NCBI RefSeq assembly: GCF_002205675.1
Contig: NZ_NISK01000002.1
Span: 558,001 to 622,000 of the forward strand
From: Sphingopyxis bauzanensis
GTDB lineage: Bacteria > Pseudomonadota > Alphaproteobacteria > Sphingomonadales > Sphingomonadaceae
Length of the DNA: 64,000 nt
Direction: 5' to 3'
In this document: positions 54,231-63,078 of the stretch, piece after piece
Position numbering within the stretch: position 1 is the stretch's first letter
Layout: each line of letters opens with the position of its first letter
Translations under genes and position numbers: made by a program
Notes under the pieces: generated by a model
What the model saw: only the letters and a program-made list of their open reading frames with translations
Database searches by the model: none
What the model was told of the DNA's origin: nothing

Positions 54231-55324
54231 TCTGCGTCTCCGGCCTTTTCCATAATGATGTCGTCGACGGGTCCAATAGCGTCGCGGCCCAAATCCTCAA
54301 CCTCGACGAGCGCGGCGTTGAGTTCGGCGCCCATCACCATACCCAATCCGACGAGATAGAAAAAGAACAGTGCGACCATCACACCCGCGAGGCTGCCGTA
54401 GGTTGCGTCATAGCTAAGCAAGCTGGCCAGCAGCGGCGGCAACGCTAGCGTGACGCCAATCCACCACAGCGTGGTGAACAGCGCACCCGGCCATTTGGGG
54501 AACTTCCGCGTGCGGTATTTGGACGGGGTGAGCGAGTAAAACAGCATGTAGATCGCCACGAACAGGCCCAGGCCGGAAACCCCGCGCGAGATCGCTACCA
54601 CACCCCACGACTGATATTGTTCGGGCAGCACCCGCGTCACAAACTGTTCGATACCGACGATCAGCACCTGCATGCTGAAAGACAGCAGCATCAGGACGAC
54701 GGCGCCGGTGATGATACCGATCGACAGCAGCCGATAGTGGAAGAAGCCCTTGCTGAAATGGGTGCCATAGGCGCGGCGCAGGATGTCGCGCACGGTTTCG
54801 ATCAGGCTGCCCACCGTCCACAGCGCGACGAGCGCCCCGAGCCACAGAAAGATGCCGGTACGCGCACTCATCACTTCTCGGATCGGCCCCGACAGCGCGT
54901 TGGCGACGGTGGGCGGCATGGTCGAAAACACCGCCTCGATCGCCGCTTCCCCGCCGACACTGCCACCGAGCAGCGAGAAGGCGGCTGCGAGCAGGATGAA
55001 AAAGGGGAAAAGCGCGATCAGCGCCAGGTAGGCCAGATTGCCAGCGTGGATGAAGCCGTCGGTATAGGTACCCACGACGACGCGGCGGACGATCTTGAAG
55101 GCGCGCGTTCCCGGCCCGAGCGTTTCGCGGCCGCGGTGGATCAACCCTTGGGCGCGGGCGCGCAGCTGAAACCGCTTGGCGCGCTCGGCGCGCGCTTCGG
55201 GCGAGTGCGGGGAATGCCCGCCCGCCAGAAATTCCTGATCGACCTCATTGGCAACCCGGCGTGCCAATTCGTCGATGGCGGCGGCCTCGGCGGCTGTGCG
55301 GCCTTTGGGAGCGGCGTCAGCCAC
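54227..55324 (-). CDS. YihY/BrkB family inner-membrane protein
   Basis: A 365-residue protein with a long charged N-terminal region (about 75 residues, ELARRVANEVDQEFLAGG) and six membrane helices. DGFIHAGNLAYLALIALFPF is the family hallmark; WPGALFTTLWWIGVTLALPPLLASLLSYD follows. The family was once called ribonuclease BN by mistake; function is uncertain. It is coupled to fabI by a 4-nt overlap and follows the DnaJ-like gene after 3 nt. Confidence 0.9.
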   Translation of the reverse strand: MADAAPKGRTAAEAAAIDELARRVANEVDQEFLAGGHSPHSPEARAERAKRFQLRARAQGLIHRGRETLGPGTRAFKIVRRVVVGTYTDGFIHAGNLAYLALIALFPFFILLAAAFSLLGGSVGGEAAIEAVFSTMPPTVANALSGPIREVMSARTGIFLWLGALVALWTVGSLIETVRDILRRAYGTHFSKGFFHYRLLSIGIITGAVVLMLLSFSMQVLIVGIEQFVTRVLPEQYQSWGVVAISRGVSGLGLFVAIYMLFYSLTPSKYRTRKFPKWPGALFTTLWWIGVTLALPPLLASLLSYDATYGSLAGVMVALFFFYLVGLGMVMGAELNAALVEVEDLGRDAIGPVDDIIMEKAGDAE

Positions 55325-55327
55325 GCA

Positions 55328-56263
55328 TCAGACGCCGAGGTCCGCCCGCACCGCACGTGGATCGGTCCAGTCGCCGAGCAAGGCCGACAGCGCAGCATGG
55401 TCGGCGGGCAGATCGACCATCAAGCGGACGAGTTGGTCACCGCGATCGCCGCTCTTCTGACTAAAACCCTTGCCTTTTAGCCGCATAACCTTGCCCGATG
55501 ATGACCCGGCGGGGACCGACAACATCACCGGTCCATCGACCGTCGGCACCTTGACCTTGGCCCCCTTGACCGCCTCGTCCAACGTCACCGGCAGGTCGAG
55601 CCGGATGTTGGCGCCGTCGCGCTCGAAAAACGGATGGTCCTTCACGGTGATCGTGACGATCCCGTCGCCAGTGCCGCCCGGCCCCGGCTGGCCCTTGCCG
55701 GCCAGCCGCATCTGGGTGCCGCTTTCGACCCCGGCGGGCAGCTTCAGGTCGATCGTGCCGCCATCGGCGAGCGTGATCCGCTGCGGCGCCTGCGTCGCGG
55801 CATCGACGAACGACACCGAGAGGCGATAAGCGACGTTGGCGCCCTTTGGCGGCGGCGCGCTGCGCCCACCAAAACCGCCGAACCCACCGCCCGCCGCGGC
55901 GCCACCACCGCGCCCGAACAGGCCTTCGAAAATGTCGCCAAAATCGGCGCCTTCGTTGCCGAAACCGCTGAAGCCGCCCGGCCCGGTCCGCTGATCGCCG
56001 CGAAACCCGCCCCCGCCGCCATAGCCGAACGGCATCGCCGGATTGCCGTCGCCATCGATCTCGCCGCGGTCGAACTGCGCACGCTTGCTCTTGTCAGACA
56101 GGATGTCATAGGCCCGCGTGACCTCGGAGAATTTCTCCGACGCCTTCGGGTTGTCCTTGTTCTTGTCGGGGTGCAATTCCTTGGCGAGCTTGCGATAGGC
56201 GGATTTGATCTCCGCTTCGCTCGCGCCTTTTGCGACGCCCAGGGTGGAATAGGGATCTGCCAT
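55328..56263 (-). CDS. DnaJ-type co-chaperone (CbpA-like, no zinc finger)
   Basis: A 311-residue type II J protein. The J domain is residues 1-70 with HPD at 31-33; then a Gly/Phe-rich linker (GGGGGFRG, GGFSGFGNEG) and a C-terminal client-binding domain (VSFVDAATQAPQRITLADGGTIDLKLPAGVESG). No CxxCxGxG repeats are present, so it is CbpA-like and works with DnaK. It heads the minus-strand run YihY-fabI-GNAT-aroC. Confidence 0.92.
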   Translation of the reverse strand: MADPYSTLGVAKGASEAEIKSAYRKLAKELHPDKNKDNPKASEKFSEVTRAYDILSDKSKRAQFDRGEIDGDGNPAMPFGYGGGGGFRGDQRTGPGGFSGFGNEGADFGDIFEGLFGRGGGAAAGGGFGGFGGRSAPPPKGANVAYRLSVSFVDAATQAPQRITLADGGTIDLKLPAGVESGTQMRLAGKGQPGPGGTGDGIVTITVKDHPFFERDGANIRLDLPVTLDEAVKGAKVKVPTVDGPVMLSVPAGSSSGKVMRLKGKGFSQKSGDRGDQLVRLMVDLPADHAALSALLGDWTDPRAVRADLGV

Positions 56264-56388
56264 AGTGTTCCTGTAGCCCGATAAGTGATTGGCCGGGAAG
56301 GCCCGATTACGCGTCGATGTGGGAATGTGCCACTAAGCGGTCAAGTTCCGCCTTTCGCGTGGCCCTGCACCGCAGTATGACCGCGCGC

Positions 56389-56967
56389 ATGACAGATGAT
56401 CCCTTTGCCCTGTTCGATGCGTGGTTTGTCGAGGCGCGGGCGAGCGAACCCAACGATGCCAACGCGATGGCGCTCGCAACGACGACGCCCGACGGGCATC
56501 CGTCGCTGCGCATGGTGCTGCTCAAGGGGCATGGTCCAGACGGGTTTATCTTCTATACCAATCTCGACAGCCGCAAAGGCGGCGAGCTGGCGGTTAATCC
56601 GCACGTTGCACTGCTTTTCCACTGGAAATCGCTGCGGCGGCAGATCCGCATCGAAGGGCCGGTGGCGGCCGTCGACAATGCCACCGCCGACGCCTATTTC
56701 GCGACGCGAAGCCGCGACAGCCAGCTTGGCGCCTGGGCAAGCGAGCAGTCACGCCCGCTCGCCGACCGTGCGACCTTCGAGGCGCGCTTTGCCGACATGC
56801 AGGCGCGGTTCGAGGGGCAGGATGTGCCGCGCCCGCCGCGCTGGTCGGGGTGGCGCGTGGCGGCCGCCGCGATCGAATTCTGGCAGGATCGTGCGCACCG
56901 CCTACACGAACGCACGGTTTACACCCGCACCGCCAATGGTTGGTCGAGCGGGATGCTCTACCCATGA
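56389..56967 (+). CDS. pdxH: Pyridoxamine 5'-phosphate oxidase
   Basis: A protein of 192 residues that makes PLP from PNP or PMP using [44 protein letters not shown] binds FMN, and the end [16 protein letters not shown] is the family tail. Other near blocks: [25 protein letters not shown] at 56377 is four codons earlier and also possible; neither has a strong ribosome binding site. It overlaps the phzF gene by 4 nt (ATGA). Confidence 0.94.
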   Translation: MTDDPFALFDAWFVEARASEPNDANAMALATTTPDGHPSLRMVLLKGHGPDGFIFYTNLDSRKGGELAVNPHVALLFHWKSLRRQIRIEGPVAAVDNATADAYFATRSRDSQLGAWASEQSRPLADRATFEARFADMQARFEGQDVPRPPRWSGWRVAAAAIEFWQDRAHRLHERTVYTRTANGWSSGMLYP

Positions 56968-57797
56968 GCGCGGCGCGGCGGCTGCCGATCAGCCAGGTCG
57001 ATGCCTTTGCAGACCGCCCGTTCACCGGCAACCCCGCCGCGGTGATGCCGCTCGAGGAATGGCTGGGCGACGGCGTGCTGCAGGCGATCGCGGCCGAGAA
57101 CAACCTCGCGGAAACGGCCTTTCTGATCCCCGATGAGAGCGGCGAAGCCGATTATGAGCTGCGCTGGTTCACCCCGACAGTCGAAGTTGCGCTGTGCGGT
57201 CATGCGACGCTGGCCAGCGGCCATGTGCTCTTGTCGGCGGCGCCATGGCGTCAGGAAATGCGCTTTCGTACCCGCAAGGCGGGAATTTTGCAGGTGTCGC
57301 GCATCAATGGAGAGGAAGGCGACGACGCGGGGTATCGCATGGCGTTGCCGTCCTATCCGCCCGCACCCAAAGCGATGCCCGATATCGTCCGGGCGCTTGG
57401 CGGCGATCCGGTCGAGACGCAGTGGCACCCCGGCGGTTATGCGATCATCGCCTATCGCGATGCGGCGAGCGTCCGTGCACTGGCGCCCGATTTTCGCGCC
57501 CTCAAGGAGGGCGGCGATGTCCTTTACATCGCGACCGCGCCCGGCGATGGCGATCCATCGGGCGCCGACGTCGTCAGCCGTGCCTTTGCCCCGGGCGCGG
57601 GGATCGACGAGGATCCTGTCACTGGATCGGCGCACAGCGTGCTGACCCCCTATTGGGCCGCACGGCTGGGGCGCGACGCCTTCGCGGCCTATCAGGCCAG
57701 CGCACGTGGCGGCCATGTCGGCTGCCGCCTCGATGGCGACATGGTCGAGCTGACCGGAAACTGCGTCACGACGCTGGTCGGCGATTTCCTGCTATAA
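56964..57797 (+). CDS. PhzF-family isomerase
   Basis: A 277-residue protein of the diaminopimelate-epimerase-like fold. The start [20 protein letters not shown] and the catalytic Glu region [11 protein letters not shown] are typical, as is [18 protein letters not shown]. Members isomerise small acids; true PhzF makes phenazines, but no phenazine cluster is here. Its start overlaps pdxH, so the two are coupled. Confidence 0.93.
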   Translation: MSAARRLPISQVDAFADRPFTGNPAAVMPLEEWLGDGVLQAIAAENNLAETAFLIPDESGEADYELRWFTPTVEVALCGHATLASGHVLLSAAPWRQEMRFRTRKAGILQVSRINGEEGDDAGYRMALPSYPPAPKAMPDIVRALGGDPVETQWHPGGYAIIAYRDAASVRALAPDFRALKEGGDVLYIATAPGDGDPSGADVVSRAFAPGAGIDEDPVTGSAHSVLTPYWAARLGRDAFAAYQASARGGHVGCRLDGDMVELTGNCVTTLVGDFLL

Positions 57798-58949
57798 AGC
57801 GGCGGTCAAATCGGCCAGATGGCGGCGCAGCGCCGGGAATTGTTCACCCTTGGTGACGCCCAACCGGACGATCGTCACTCGCTGCGACGGCGAGACGATG
57901 ATATATTGCCCCTGATGCCCGATGCAGGCGAACAGGTCATTGGGACCGCGGTCGGGCCACAGGGCGGGCTGCGCCCCCGCGGGACGTTTGCGATTGAGCC
58001 AGATATGTCCGCCATAGCCACCGTCGTTCGCCGACGGGCTGAGCATGAAATCCATCCAGCTTTCGGGGAGCAGCCGCTGACCGTTCACGACGCCATGATT
58101 GCGCAAAAACTCGCCGAAGCGGGCGTAGTCGCGCGCCGTCGCGTGCATGATCGAGCCGCCGATCATCGTGCCACTGGCGTCGAACTCGGGGGTCAGGCTG
58201 GTCATGCCGAGCGGCTCGACAAGGCGCCCCGCGATAAATTCACGCATCGCGTCGCGCCGCGCTGCCGGGCTTCGGGACGGCGTCAGCGTATCAGCCAAGA
58301 TGTCGGAAAGGATGACACTGGTTGCAGAACTGTAGTTGAAGATTTCGCCGGGCTGCGCCGCCGCGGGTTTGGCTTCGGCAAACCCGGCCATGTCGGGCGC
58401 ACCGCCACCGAGCAGCATCGCAACGGTGTCGCCCTGCCAGATCGGATCGCCATTTTCGACATGCTCGAGCCCCGCCGACATGTGGAGCAAATGCTTGAGC
58501 GTGATGGCACCGCGCGGGTCGCCGCTGCGCTGCCACGCCGCGACCGGCGCCGGGCCGTCGAGCGCCAATTGCCCGTCGGCAACGAGAAAGCCGGTCAGCA
58601 CCGCGGTGATGCTTTTCGCCATCGACCAGCTGATCAGCTTGGTTTCGGGGCCAAAGCCCGCGGCATAGCGTTCGTAGATCGGCTCACCATCGCGCAGGAT
58701 AAATAGCGCGCGCGTTTGCCCGACATCCTCGGCATTGACGAACAAGGCATCGGCGCGCGCCTTGATCGCGGCAGGCAGCGCGGGCAGCGGTTGAGGGGTG
58801 TCGGTCGCGGCGACCCCATCAAGCGACGCGCCGAATTTGGGCGCAGCCGACGCGGGTGCGATATTGCCCTGCCCCGCCGCCTGTACCAGCGACAAGGCAC
58901 CGAGCATCGCGAGAGCGGCACTTGCCAGCAGCCGTTTTATGGTGATCAT
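57792..58949 (-). CDS. Serine hydrolase (beta-lactamase class C / esterase family)
   Basis: A 385-residue protein with a signal peptide (MITIKRLLASAALAMLGALSLVQA). SxxK is Ser109-Met-Ala-Lys112 in ISWSMAKSIT; the middle Tyr motif is NYSSAT and a late HQGQYIIVSP stands near the KTG-type site. It is more like carboxylesterases (EstB) than a true beta-lactamase. It ends overlapping phzF by 6 nt on the opposite strand. Its ATG is only 7 nt from the divergent GTG of the next gene. Confidence 0.88.
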   Translation of the reverse strand: MITIKRLLASAALAMLGALSLVQAAGQGNIAPASAAPKFGASLDGVAATDTPQPLPALPAAIKARADALFVNAEDVGQTRALFILRDGEPIYERYAAGFGPETKLISWSMAKSITAVLTGFLVADGQLALDGPAPVAAWQRSGDPRGAITLKHLLHMSAGLEHVENGDPIWQGDTVAMLLGGGAPDMAGFAEAKPAAAQPGEIFNYSSATSVILSDILADTLTPSRSPAARRDAMREFIAGRLVEPLGMTSLTPEFDASGTMIGGSIMHATARDYARFGEFLRNHGVVNGQRLLPESWMDFMLSPSANDGGYGGHIWLNRKRPAGAQPALWPDRGPNDLFACIGHQGQYIIVSPSQRVTIVRLGVTKGEQFPALRRHLADLTAAL

Positions 58950-58956
58950 GGGTTGA

Positions 58957-59379
58957 GTGACTAGCACCAACCCGACCGGTCCTTCAACGGGCGAGACGCC
59001 CACCGCGGCACCACTGCCCGAAACCCCCGTCCCGACCCTACCGCGCTCGCGCCAAACGCCGAGCCGCTGGGGCGGCTGCCTGCCGTGGCTGGTCGTTCTT
59101 GCGGTGCTGCTGACCGGCTTTGCGATCTGGAAATTCCCGTCGTTCAAGGCCCAGGCCGAACTCGGGTCGGCCTATGCGGCGCGCGTCGGCTGTTCGTGCC
59201 GCTATGTTCAGGGGCGCAGCCTGGAGAGCTGCCAAAGCGATTTCGAGCCGGGGATGGAGATGGTGTCGCTGAGCGAAGACCCGGCGACCAAGACGGTAAC
59301 CGGCAGCGTCCCGCTGCTCGCATCGCGCAGCGCGCGTTATGCAGGCGCGAGTGGCTGTCTGCTGCGGCCCGAAGACTAA
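58957..59379 (+). CDS. Membrane-anchored small protein with three cysteines
   Basis: A 140-residue protein from a GTG start. A Pro/Thr-rich cytosolic lead (about 38 residues) is followed by one membrane helix (LPWLVVLAVLLTGFAIW) and a 75-residue outer part with CSCRY, SLESCQSDF and ASGCLL. I recall no name. No ribosome binding site is visible before GTG and no later start keeps the helix. It is divergent from the serine hydrolase with start codons 7 nt apart. Confidence 0.65.
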   Translation: MTSTNPTGPSTGETPTAAPLPETPVPTLPRSRQTPSRWGGCLPWLVVLAVLLTGFAIWKFPSFKAQAELGSAYAARVGCSCRYVQGRSLESCQSDFEPGMEMVSLSEDPATKTVTGSVPLLASRSARYAGASGCLLRPED

Positions 59380-59621
59380 GCCGCGATCCGGCGCGCCGCG
59401 AGCGCGACCGCCGCCGGGGCGCCGAACACCAACAGCCAAATCCCCGCTTCCTCGGCCCATCCGTAACCGGCGTACAGCACCCCGACGAGCAGATTACCGA
59501 TCGAAACGACAAACCACAGGATCAGGAAGATCCGCATCGCCCGCGCCGCGTCGCGGACCGTGAGGCGGAGCACGATCAGCAGCGCCATTCCGGCGAGCAG
59601 CATGATAGCGGTGTGCGACAT
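59376..59621 (-). CDS. Small membrane protein, 81 residues
   Basis: Two or three membrane helices (AIMLLAGMALLIVLRL, IFLILWFVVSIGNLLVGVLYAG, AGIWLLVFGAPAAVALAA). It lies 3 nt after the AraC gene on the same strand, and its end overlaps the convergent small-protein gene by 4 nt. The strong hydrophobic pattern supports it as real. Function unknown. Confidence 0.7.
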   Translation of the reverse strand: MSHTAIMLLAGMALLIVLRLTVRDAARAMRIFLILWFVVSIGNLLVGVLYAGYGWAEEAGIWLLVFGAPAAVALAARRIAA

Positions 59622-59624
59622 CGA

Positions 59625-60323
59625 TTAATCCTCCCAGGCTGGCGGCAAAATCGCCGAAACATGGCGCCGTCGCCACTCGCCCGGTGACATGCCCAGCTTG
59701 CGGCGAAAGATCGCGCACAGATGGGCATGGCTGGAAAAGCCGGTAGCAAAGGCAATTTCGGCGACCGACAGCGGGCGGTTCATCAGGAACCAGCAGGCGC
59801 GGCGCAGCCGCTGGCGCAGCATATATTGCGCCGGGGTGTAACCGATCGCGCGCGCGAAATGGACGATCAGGCTGTTGACCGACATGCCCACTTCCGCCGC
59901 CATCTCTTCGACGGTCAGCGACAGTTCTAGCTGAGTCTGAATATGCGCCAACAGGTCGTTGATACGCTGCGTGACCGCGGACGGGTCGGGTCGCACCACC
60001 ATCGCCTCCAGCGTTTTGGCAAGGATGGTCACCAGCGCATCGGCGGCAGCGGCGTCGCCCGCCGCCAAGGCGCGCACGAACGCAGCCAGTGCCATGTCAT
60101 AATGCCCTGCGAGCGCCCGCGTGTCCGACGCCACCGCCAGCCGCGCGCTCGGAATTTCAACCTCGATATAGCGAACCGCCCCGCCCTTTGCTTCGCCGTA
60201 ATAGCGACGTCCGGCGGGCGCCAGCCACATCTCGCCGGGCAAAGGATCGCCGAGCGACGTCCTGCGATCGTCGAGCCAGGTTTCCAGCCAGTGATAACTT
60301 CCCGCTTCATACAAGTAGAGCAC
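59625..60323 (-). CDS. AraC-family transcriptional regulator
   Basis: A 232-residue regulator in the visible frame, with a sensor part (GEMWLAPAGRRYYGEAKGG) and a C-terminal AraC domain (VEEMAAEVGMSVNSLIVHFARAIGYTPAQYMLRQRLRRACW, VAEIAFATGFSSHAHLCAIFRRKLGMSPGEWRRR). The start is a weak GTG; the same frame is open 17 codons further up (PTNWTVERDVH) without a start codon, which hints at an unseen frameshift or unusual start. It precedes the small membrane protein. Confidence 0.82.
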   Translation of the reverse strand: MLYLYEAGSYHWLETWLDDRRTSLGDPLPGEMWLAPAGRRYYGEAKGGAVRYIEVEIPSARLAVASDTRALAGHYDMALAAFVRALAAGDAAAADALVTILAKTLEAMVVRPDPSAVTQRINDLLAHIQTQLELSLTVEEMAAEVGMSVNSLIVHFARAIGYTPAQYMLRQRLRRACWFLMNRPLSVAEIAFATGFSSHAHLCAIFRRKLGMSPGEWRRRHVSAILPPAWED

Positions 60324-60482
60324 ATGGACGTCGCGTTCGACGGTCCAGTTCGTCGGGCCATCATGCGGTCAACGATCGAGGCGACCCTGAGTCCTCCCAC
60401 TTCCATGACGGAAGTATGGCAAGTTAGGGAGAATGTGAAAGCCTGCCATTTGTACCAAACCTATGGTTAAATCGACGCTCCA

Positions 60483-60511
60483 AATTTCCCGGAAACCCCG
60501 GAAATTATGTA
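60483..60511 (+). promoter_or_regulatory. Inverted repeat plus -10-like TATGTA
   Basis: AATTTCCCGG and CCGGAAATT are inverted with an AAACC centre, and TATGTA follows at 60506, ahead of the candidate small RNA. It may be a promoter with an operator. Confidence 0.35.
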
Positions 60512-60515
60512 AAAA

Positions 60516-60604
60516 AAGTCTGTTGGCAGACCCTTTCGCGCGTGGAGGATGCGCATGACCAGCCCCCCAGGCGGGCGGCGAATACGCCGCCCGCCACTTT
60601 TTTT
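60516..60604 (+). ncRNA. Candidate small RNA ending in a strong terminator
   Basis: In the 304-nt gap between the AraC gene (minus, left) and the epoxide-hydrolase gene (minus, right), a plus-strand segment carries GTCTG-TTGG-CAGAC (60518-60531), a C-rich open stretch AGCCCCCCAG and a perfect 11-bp terminator stem. No plus-strand gene lies upstream that it could end. GGAGG precedes ATGACC, so a 23-residue leader peptide is an alternative reading. Confidence 0.45.
60570..60604 (+). terminator. Strong rho-independent terminator
   Basis: GGCGGGCGGCG and CGCCGCCCGCC pair perfectly around AATA and are followed by AC and seven T. On the minus strand no T-tract follows, so only the plus strand is served. 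Confidence 0.85.
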
Positions 60605-60627
60605 GGCCAAAGGGAAATTGCAGTAAT

Positions 60628-61557
60628 TCAGTCGGTCGTGAGGAAGTCGTCCATCGCGGCATTGACCGCGTCCGGCGCCTCCCACGGCACGAAATGGCCG
60701 CAATCGGGAACATGCTTGATCCGCACATTGGGGACAAGGTCGGCGATCCCGTCAAGGTTGCACGGCGGCAGCGCGACATCGTCGAGCGCCCAGATGACCA
60801 GCGTCGGGATGGTGAGCGTGGGAAACTGCATTGCTGGCGGTTCGGCATAGGGCGCAGCCATCGCCGGGACCACCGCGGGCGATCCGCGATACCAGTTGAT
60901 CATCGCGCGACAGGCGTCGCGATCCTCCCAATCCTTCAGTAACCGCGCGATTTCGTCGGGCGGCTGGATGCCCCCGCTGGGTACGCGTCCCGCAAAGGCA
61001 TGCGCAAGGATACCGGCGATGCCATGTTCCTCGATGACCGCGTCGCTCGCGGGGTCGCGGAAAATGCTGATGTACTGGCTTGCCGCGCGCTGCTGTTCGT
61101 TGGTCAGAAGCAAGCGCTGAAAGATCGCCGGGTGCGGGGCGTTGGCGATCACGGCGCGCGTCACGCGCCCCGACCACACCGGATGCAGCCCGCTCGGCTG
61201 GCCGCCCAACGCCACCCCCCAGGCAATCGCCCCGCCCCAGTCGTGACCGACGACGGTGAACTCCTCGATACCCAGTGCATCGGCGAGCGCGAAAATATCG
61301 GCGATCAACTTGTCGGGGGTGTAGGACGCCGCGTCCTGTGGCTTCGACGACCCGCGATAGCCGCGTTGGTCGGGCGCGATGCAGCGAAAGCGTTTCGAGA
61401 AATGCGGCAGCTGATAGCGCCAGGTACGATGCGATTCGGGGAAGCCGTGGAGAAAGATTAACGCCGACGCGTCACGTGGTCCAATGTCGACGACGTCGAG
61501 TTCAACGCCAGTCGAAAGCTTCACGCGCTGTTGTTCGAAATCGCCGATCATCGACAT
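60628..61557 (-). CDS. Epoxide hydrolase-like alpha/beta hydrolase
   Basis: A 309-residue enzyme. HGFP (37-40) is the oxyanion motif and Asp106 in GHDWGGA the nucleophile; late ALDDVALP and DCGHFVPWE carry acid and His. An Asp nucleophile with HGFP fits soluble epoxide hydrolases or haloalkane dehalogenases; the lid (INWYRGSP with a Tyr) favours epoxide hydrolase. Substrate unknown. GGAGCG precedes the ATG. Confidence 0.9.
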   Translation of the reverse strand: MSMIGDFEQQRVKLSTGVELDVVDIGPRDASALIFLHGFPESHRTWRYQLPHFSKRFRCIAPDQRGYRGSSKPQDAASYTPDKLIADIFALADALGIEEFTVVGHDWGGAIAWGVALGGQPSGLHPVWSGRVTRAVIANAPHPAIFQRLLLTNEQQRAASQYISIFRDPASDAVIEEHGIAGILAHAFAGRVPSGGIQPPDEIARLLKDWEDRDACRAMINWYRGSPAVVPAMAAPYAEPPAMQFPTLTIPTLVIWALDDVALPPCNLDGIADLVPNVRIKHVPDCGHFVPWEAPDAVNAAMDDFLTTD

Positions 61558-61691
61558 CGCTCCTTTGGTTTTAATTCAAAACCTGATGGAGAGGATCGGC
61601 ACGGCTGGCAAGTGGCCTGCATCCCGAAGTCAACTGCCGCCGACCTCAAGAAGGCGCGCACCCCCCGCTTTGGCTTGCCTTTGACACATAG

Positions 61692-61788
61692 CCCTCCCTT
61701 TTAGGGGTGGGTGCGAGCGCTAGCGAGCCGAGCCAGAACGCCGCCTTTGGCGGCGACCCACCCCCGGCCCCTCCCTGAGATGGAGGGG
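61692..61788. repeat. GC-rich imperfect inverted repeat
   Basis: CCCTCCCTTTTAGGGGTGGGT at the left and ACCCACCCCCGGCCCCTCCC at the right, with AGCGCTAGCGAG and CCGCCTTTGGCGG hairpins inside. It fills the gap before the pirin gene. I see no gene in this stretch. Confidence 0.7.
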
Positions 61789-61823
61789 AGAAGAGATGTC
61801 GACTTCCGGTCGTTGGCCAACCT

Positions 61824-62705
61824 TCACGGATAGCTCACCGTCTTCGGCACGTCGGGAATCGGAATAAACTCCTCGCTATCCCCCGGAACGAGCGGAAATT
61901 TGCCATCCTTCCAGTCGTGCTTCGCTTGATTGATGCGATCACGCGACGAGCTCACGAAATTCCACCATACGTGGCGCGGCGTCGCGAAGGCTTCGCCGCC
62001 GAGAAGCATTACGCGCGCATCGCTGTCGGCGCGCAGCGTCATCCCCTGCCCGGGTTTCAATATATAGAGGCTGTAACGGTCGAGCTTTTCGCCATCGAGG
62101 CTCGCGTCACCCAGCGCGACGAGCACGGCGCGCTCGTCGGCCTCGGCCTCGACCGGAATGCTCGACCCGGCGTTCATCAAAATATCGGCGTAGATCGTCG
62201 CGGCATGCTGGGTGATCGGCGAGGTCGCGCCCCACAGACTACCCATGATGACCCGTGCCGACACGCCGCCGTCCTCAATCAGCGGCAAATCGTCCTTCGC
62301 GACATGCTCGAATGCCGCATCGATCTCTTCCTTGCCATCGGGCAGCGCGAGCCAGGTTTGCATTCCTGAAATGCCAGAGCCTGCAGCGCGCTCGGCGGCA
62401 GGGGTGCGTTCCGAATGGACGATGCCGCTACCCGCGGTCATCAGGTTGCAAGCGCCGGGGCGGATCGTTGCCAGCGTACCCAGGCTATCGCGATGATCGA
62501 TCGCGCCCTCGAACAAATAGGTGACGGTCGCCAGGTTGATATGCGGATGCGGGCGCACATCCATGCCGGTACCGATGTCGAAATGCGCCGGACCAAACTG
62601 GTCGACAAAAATGAAGGGGCCGACCATCGTGCGCGCCTTGTTGGGCAGCGTCCGCCGCACTTCAAAGGCGCCCAGATCGTGGGTCGAGGGGGTGATGATA
62701 TCCAT
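61824..62705 (-). CDS. Pirin family protein
   Basis: A 293-residue bicupin. GPFIFVDQFGPAHFDIGTGMDVRPHPHINLATVTYLFEG has the metal-binding His pair, and AGSGIVHSE the later His and Glu. FVSSSRDRINQAKHDWKDGKFP is the typical end. Some pirins are quercetinases, others act in redox control. It begins 2 nt after the cupin gene stop, in one transcript bolA-cupin-pirin. Confidence 0.94.
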   Translation of the reverse strand: MDIITPSTHDLGAFEVRRTLPNKARTMVGPFIFVDQFGPAHFDIGTGMDVRPHPHINLATVTYLFEGAIDHRDSLGTLATIRPGACNLMTAGSGIVHSERTPAAERAAGSGISGMQTWLALPDGKEEIDAAFEHVAKDDLPLIEDGGVSARVIMGSLWGATSPITQHAATIYADILMNAGSSIPVEAEADERAVLVALGDASLDGEKLDRYSLYILKPGQGMTLRADSDARVMLLGGEAFATPRHVWWNFVSSSRDRINQAKHDWKDGKFPLVPGDSEEFIPIPDVPKTVSYP

Positions 62706-62707
62706 CT

Positions 62708-63076
62708 TCAGTCCAGCCTTTCCAGCGTTCGCCGCGTCTTCTCGGTCTCGACATTGCCGGTGTTCAGGGTTGATCCGGGTTCGAGCAACACGACATGGCA
62801 TTCGCCGCCCAGCGCCTCGGGACAATGTTCGACACCGCACGGCACGATGATGAACTCGCCCGGCTCCACGATCACGTCGCCAGTTCGCAGCCCCATTTTC
62901 ATCCTTCCGGCGATGACGAGGAATAATTCGTCCTCTGAATAATGATGATGCCAGTCAAACTTGCCGTCGAGCTTAACCAGCTTGACCTGAAAATTGTTGA
63001 TGTCGCCCGCGACATGCGGGCTCCAGGCTTCGGGGATTCTTGCAAAGGCTTCGGCGAGATTGACCTTGGCGACCAT
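62708..63076 (-). CDS. Single-domain cupin protein
   Basis: A 122-residue cupin with metal sites in DWHHHYSEDELFLVIAG and GVEHCPEA. GGAG sits 7 nt before the chosen ATG; a Met two codons earlier is too close to it. Function unknown; placement between bolA and pirin hints at redox or iron response, which is inference. Confidence 0.88.
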   Translation of the reverse strand: MVAKVNLAEAFARIPEAWSPHVAGDINNFQVKLVKLDGKFDWHHHYSEDELFLVIAGRMKMGLRTGDVIVEPGEFIIVPCGVEHCPEALGGECHVVLLEPGSTLNTGNVETEKTRRTLERLD

Positions 63077-63078
63077 CG

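Noticed and set aside
56964-57797. Phenazine biosynthesis suggested by the PhzF-like gene
   Set aside because: No other phz genes are present, and PhzF relatives are widespread with other roles.
57792-58949. Beta-lactamase resistance gene
   Set aside because: The protein has SxxK but its further motifs fit esterase-like serine hydrolases; resistance cannot be claimed.
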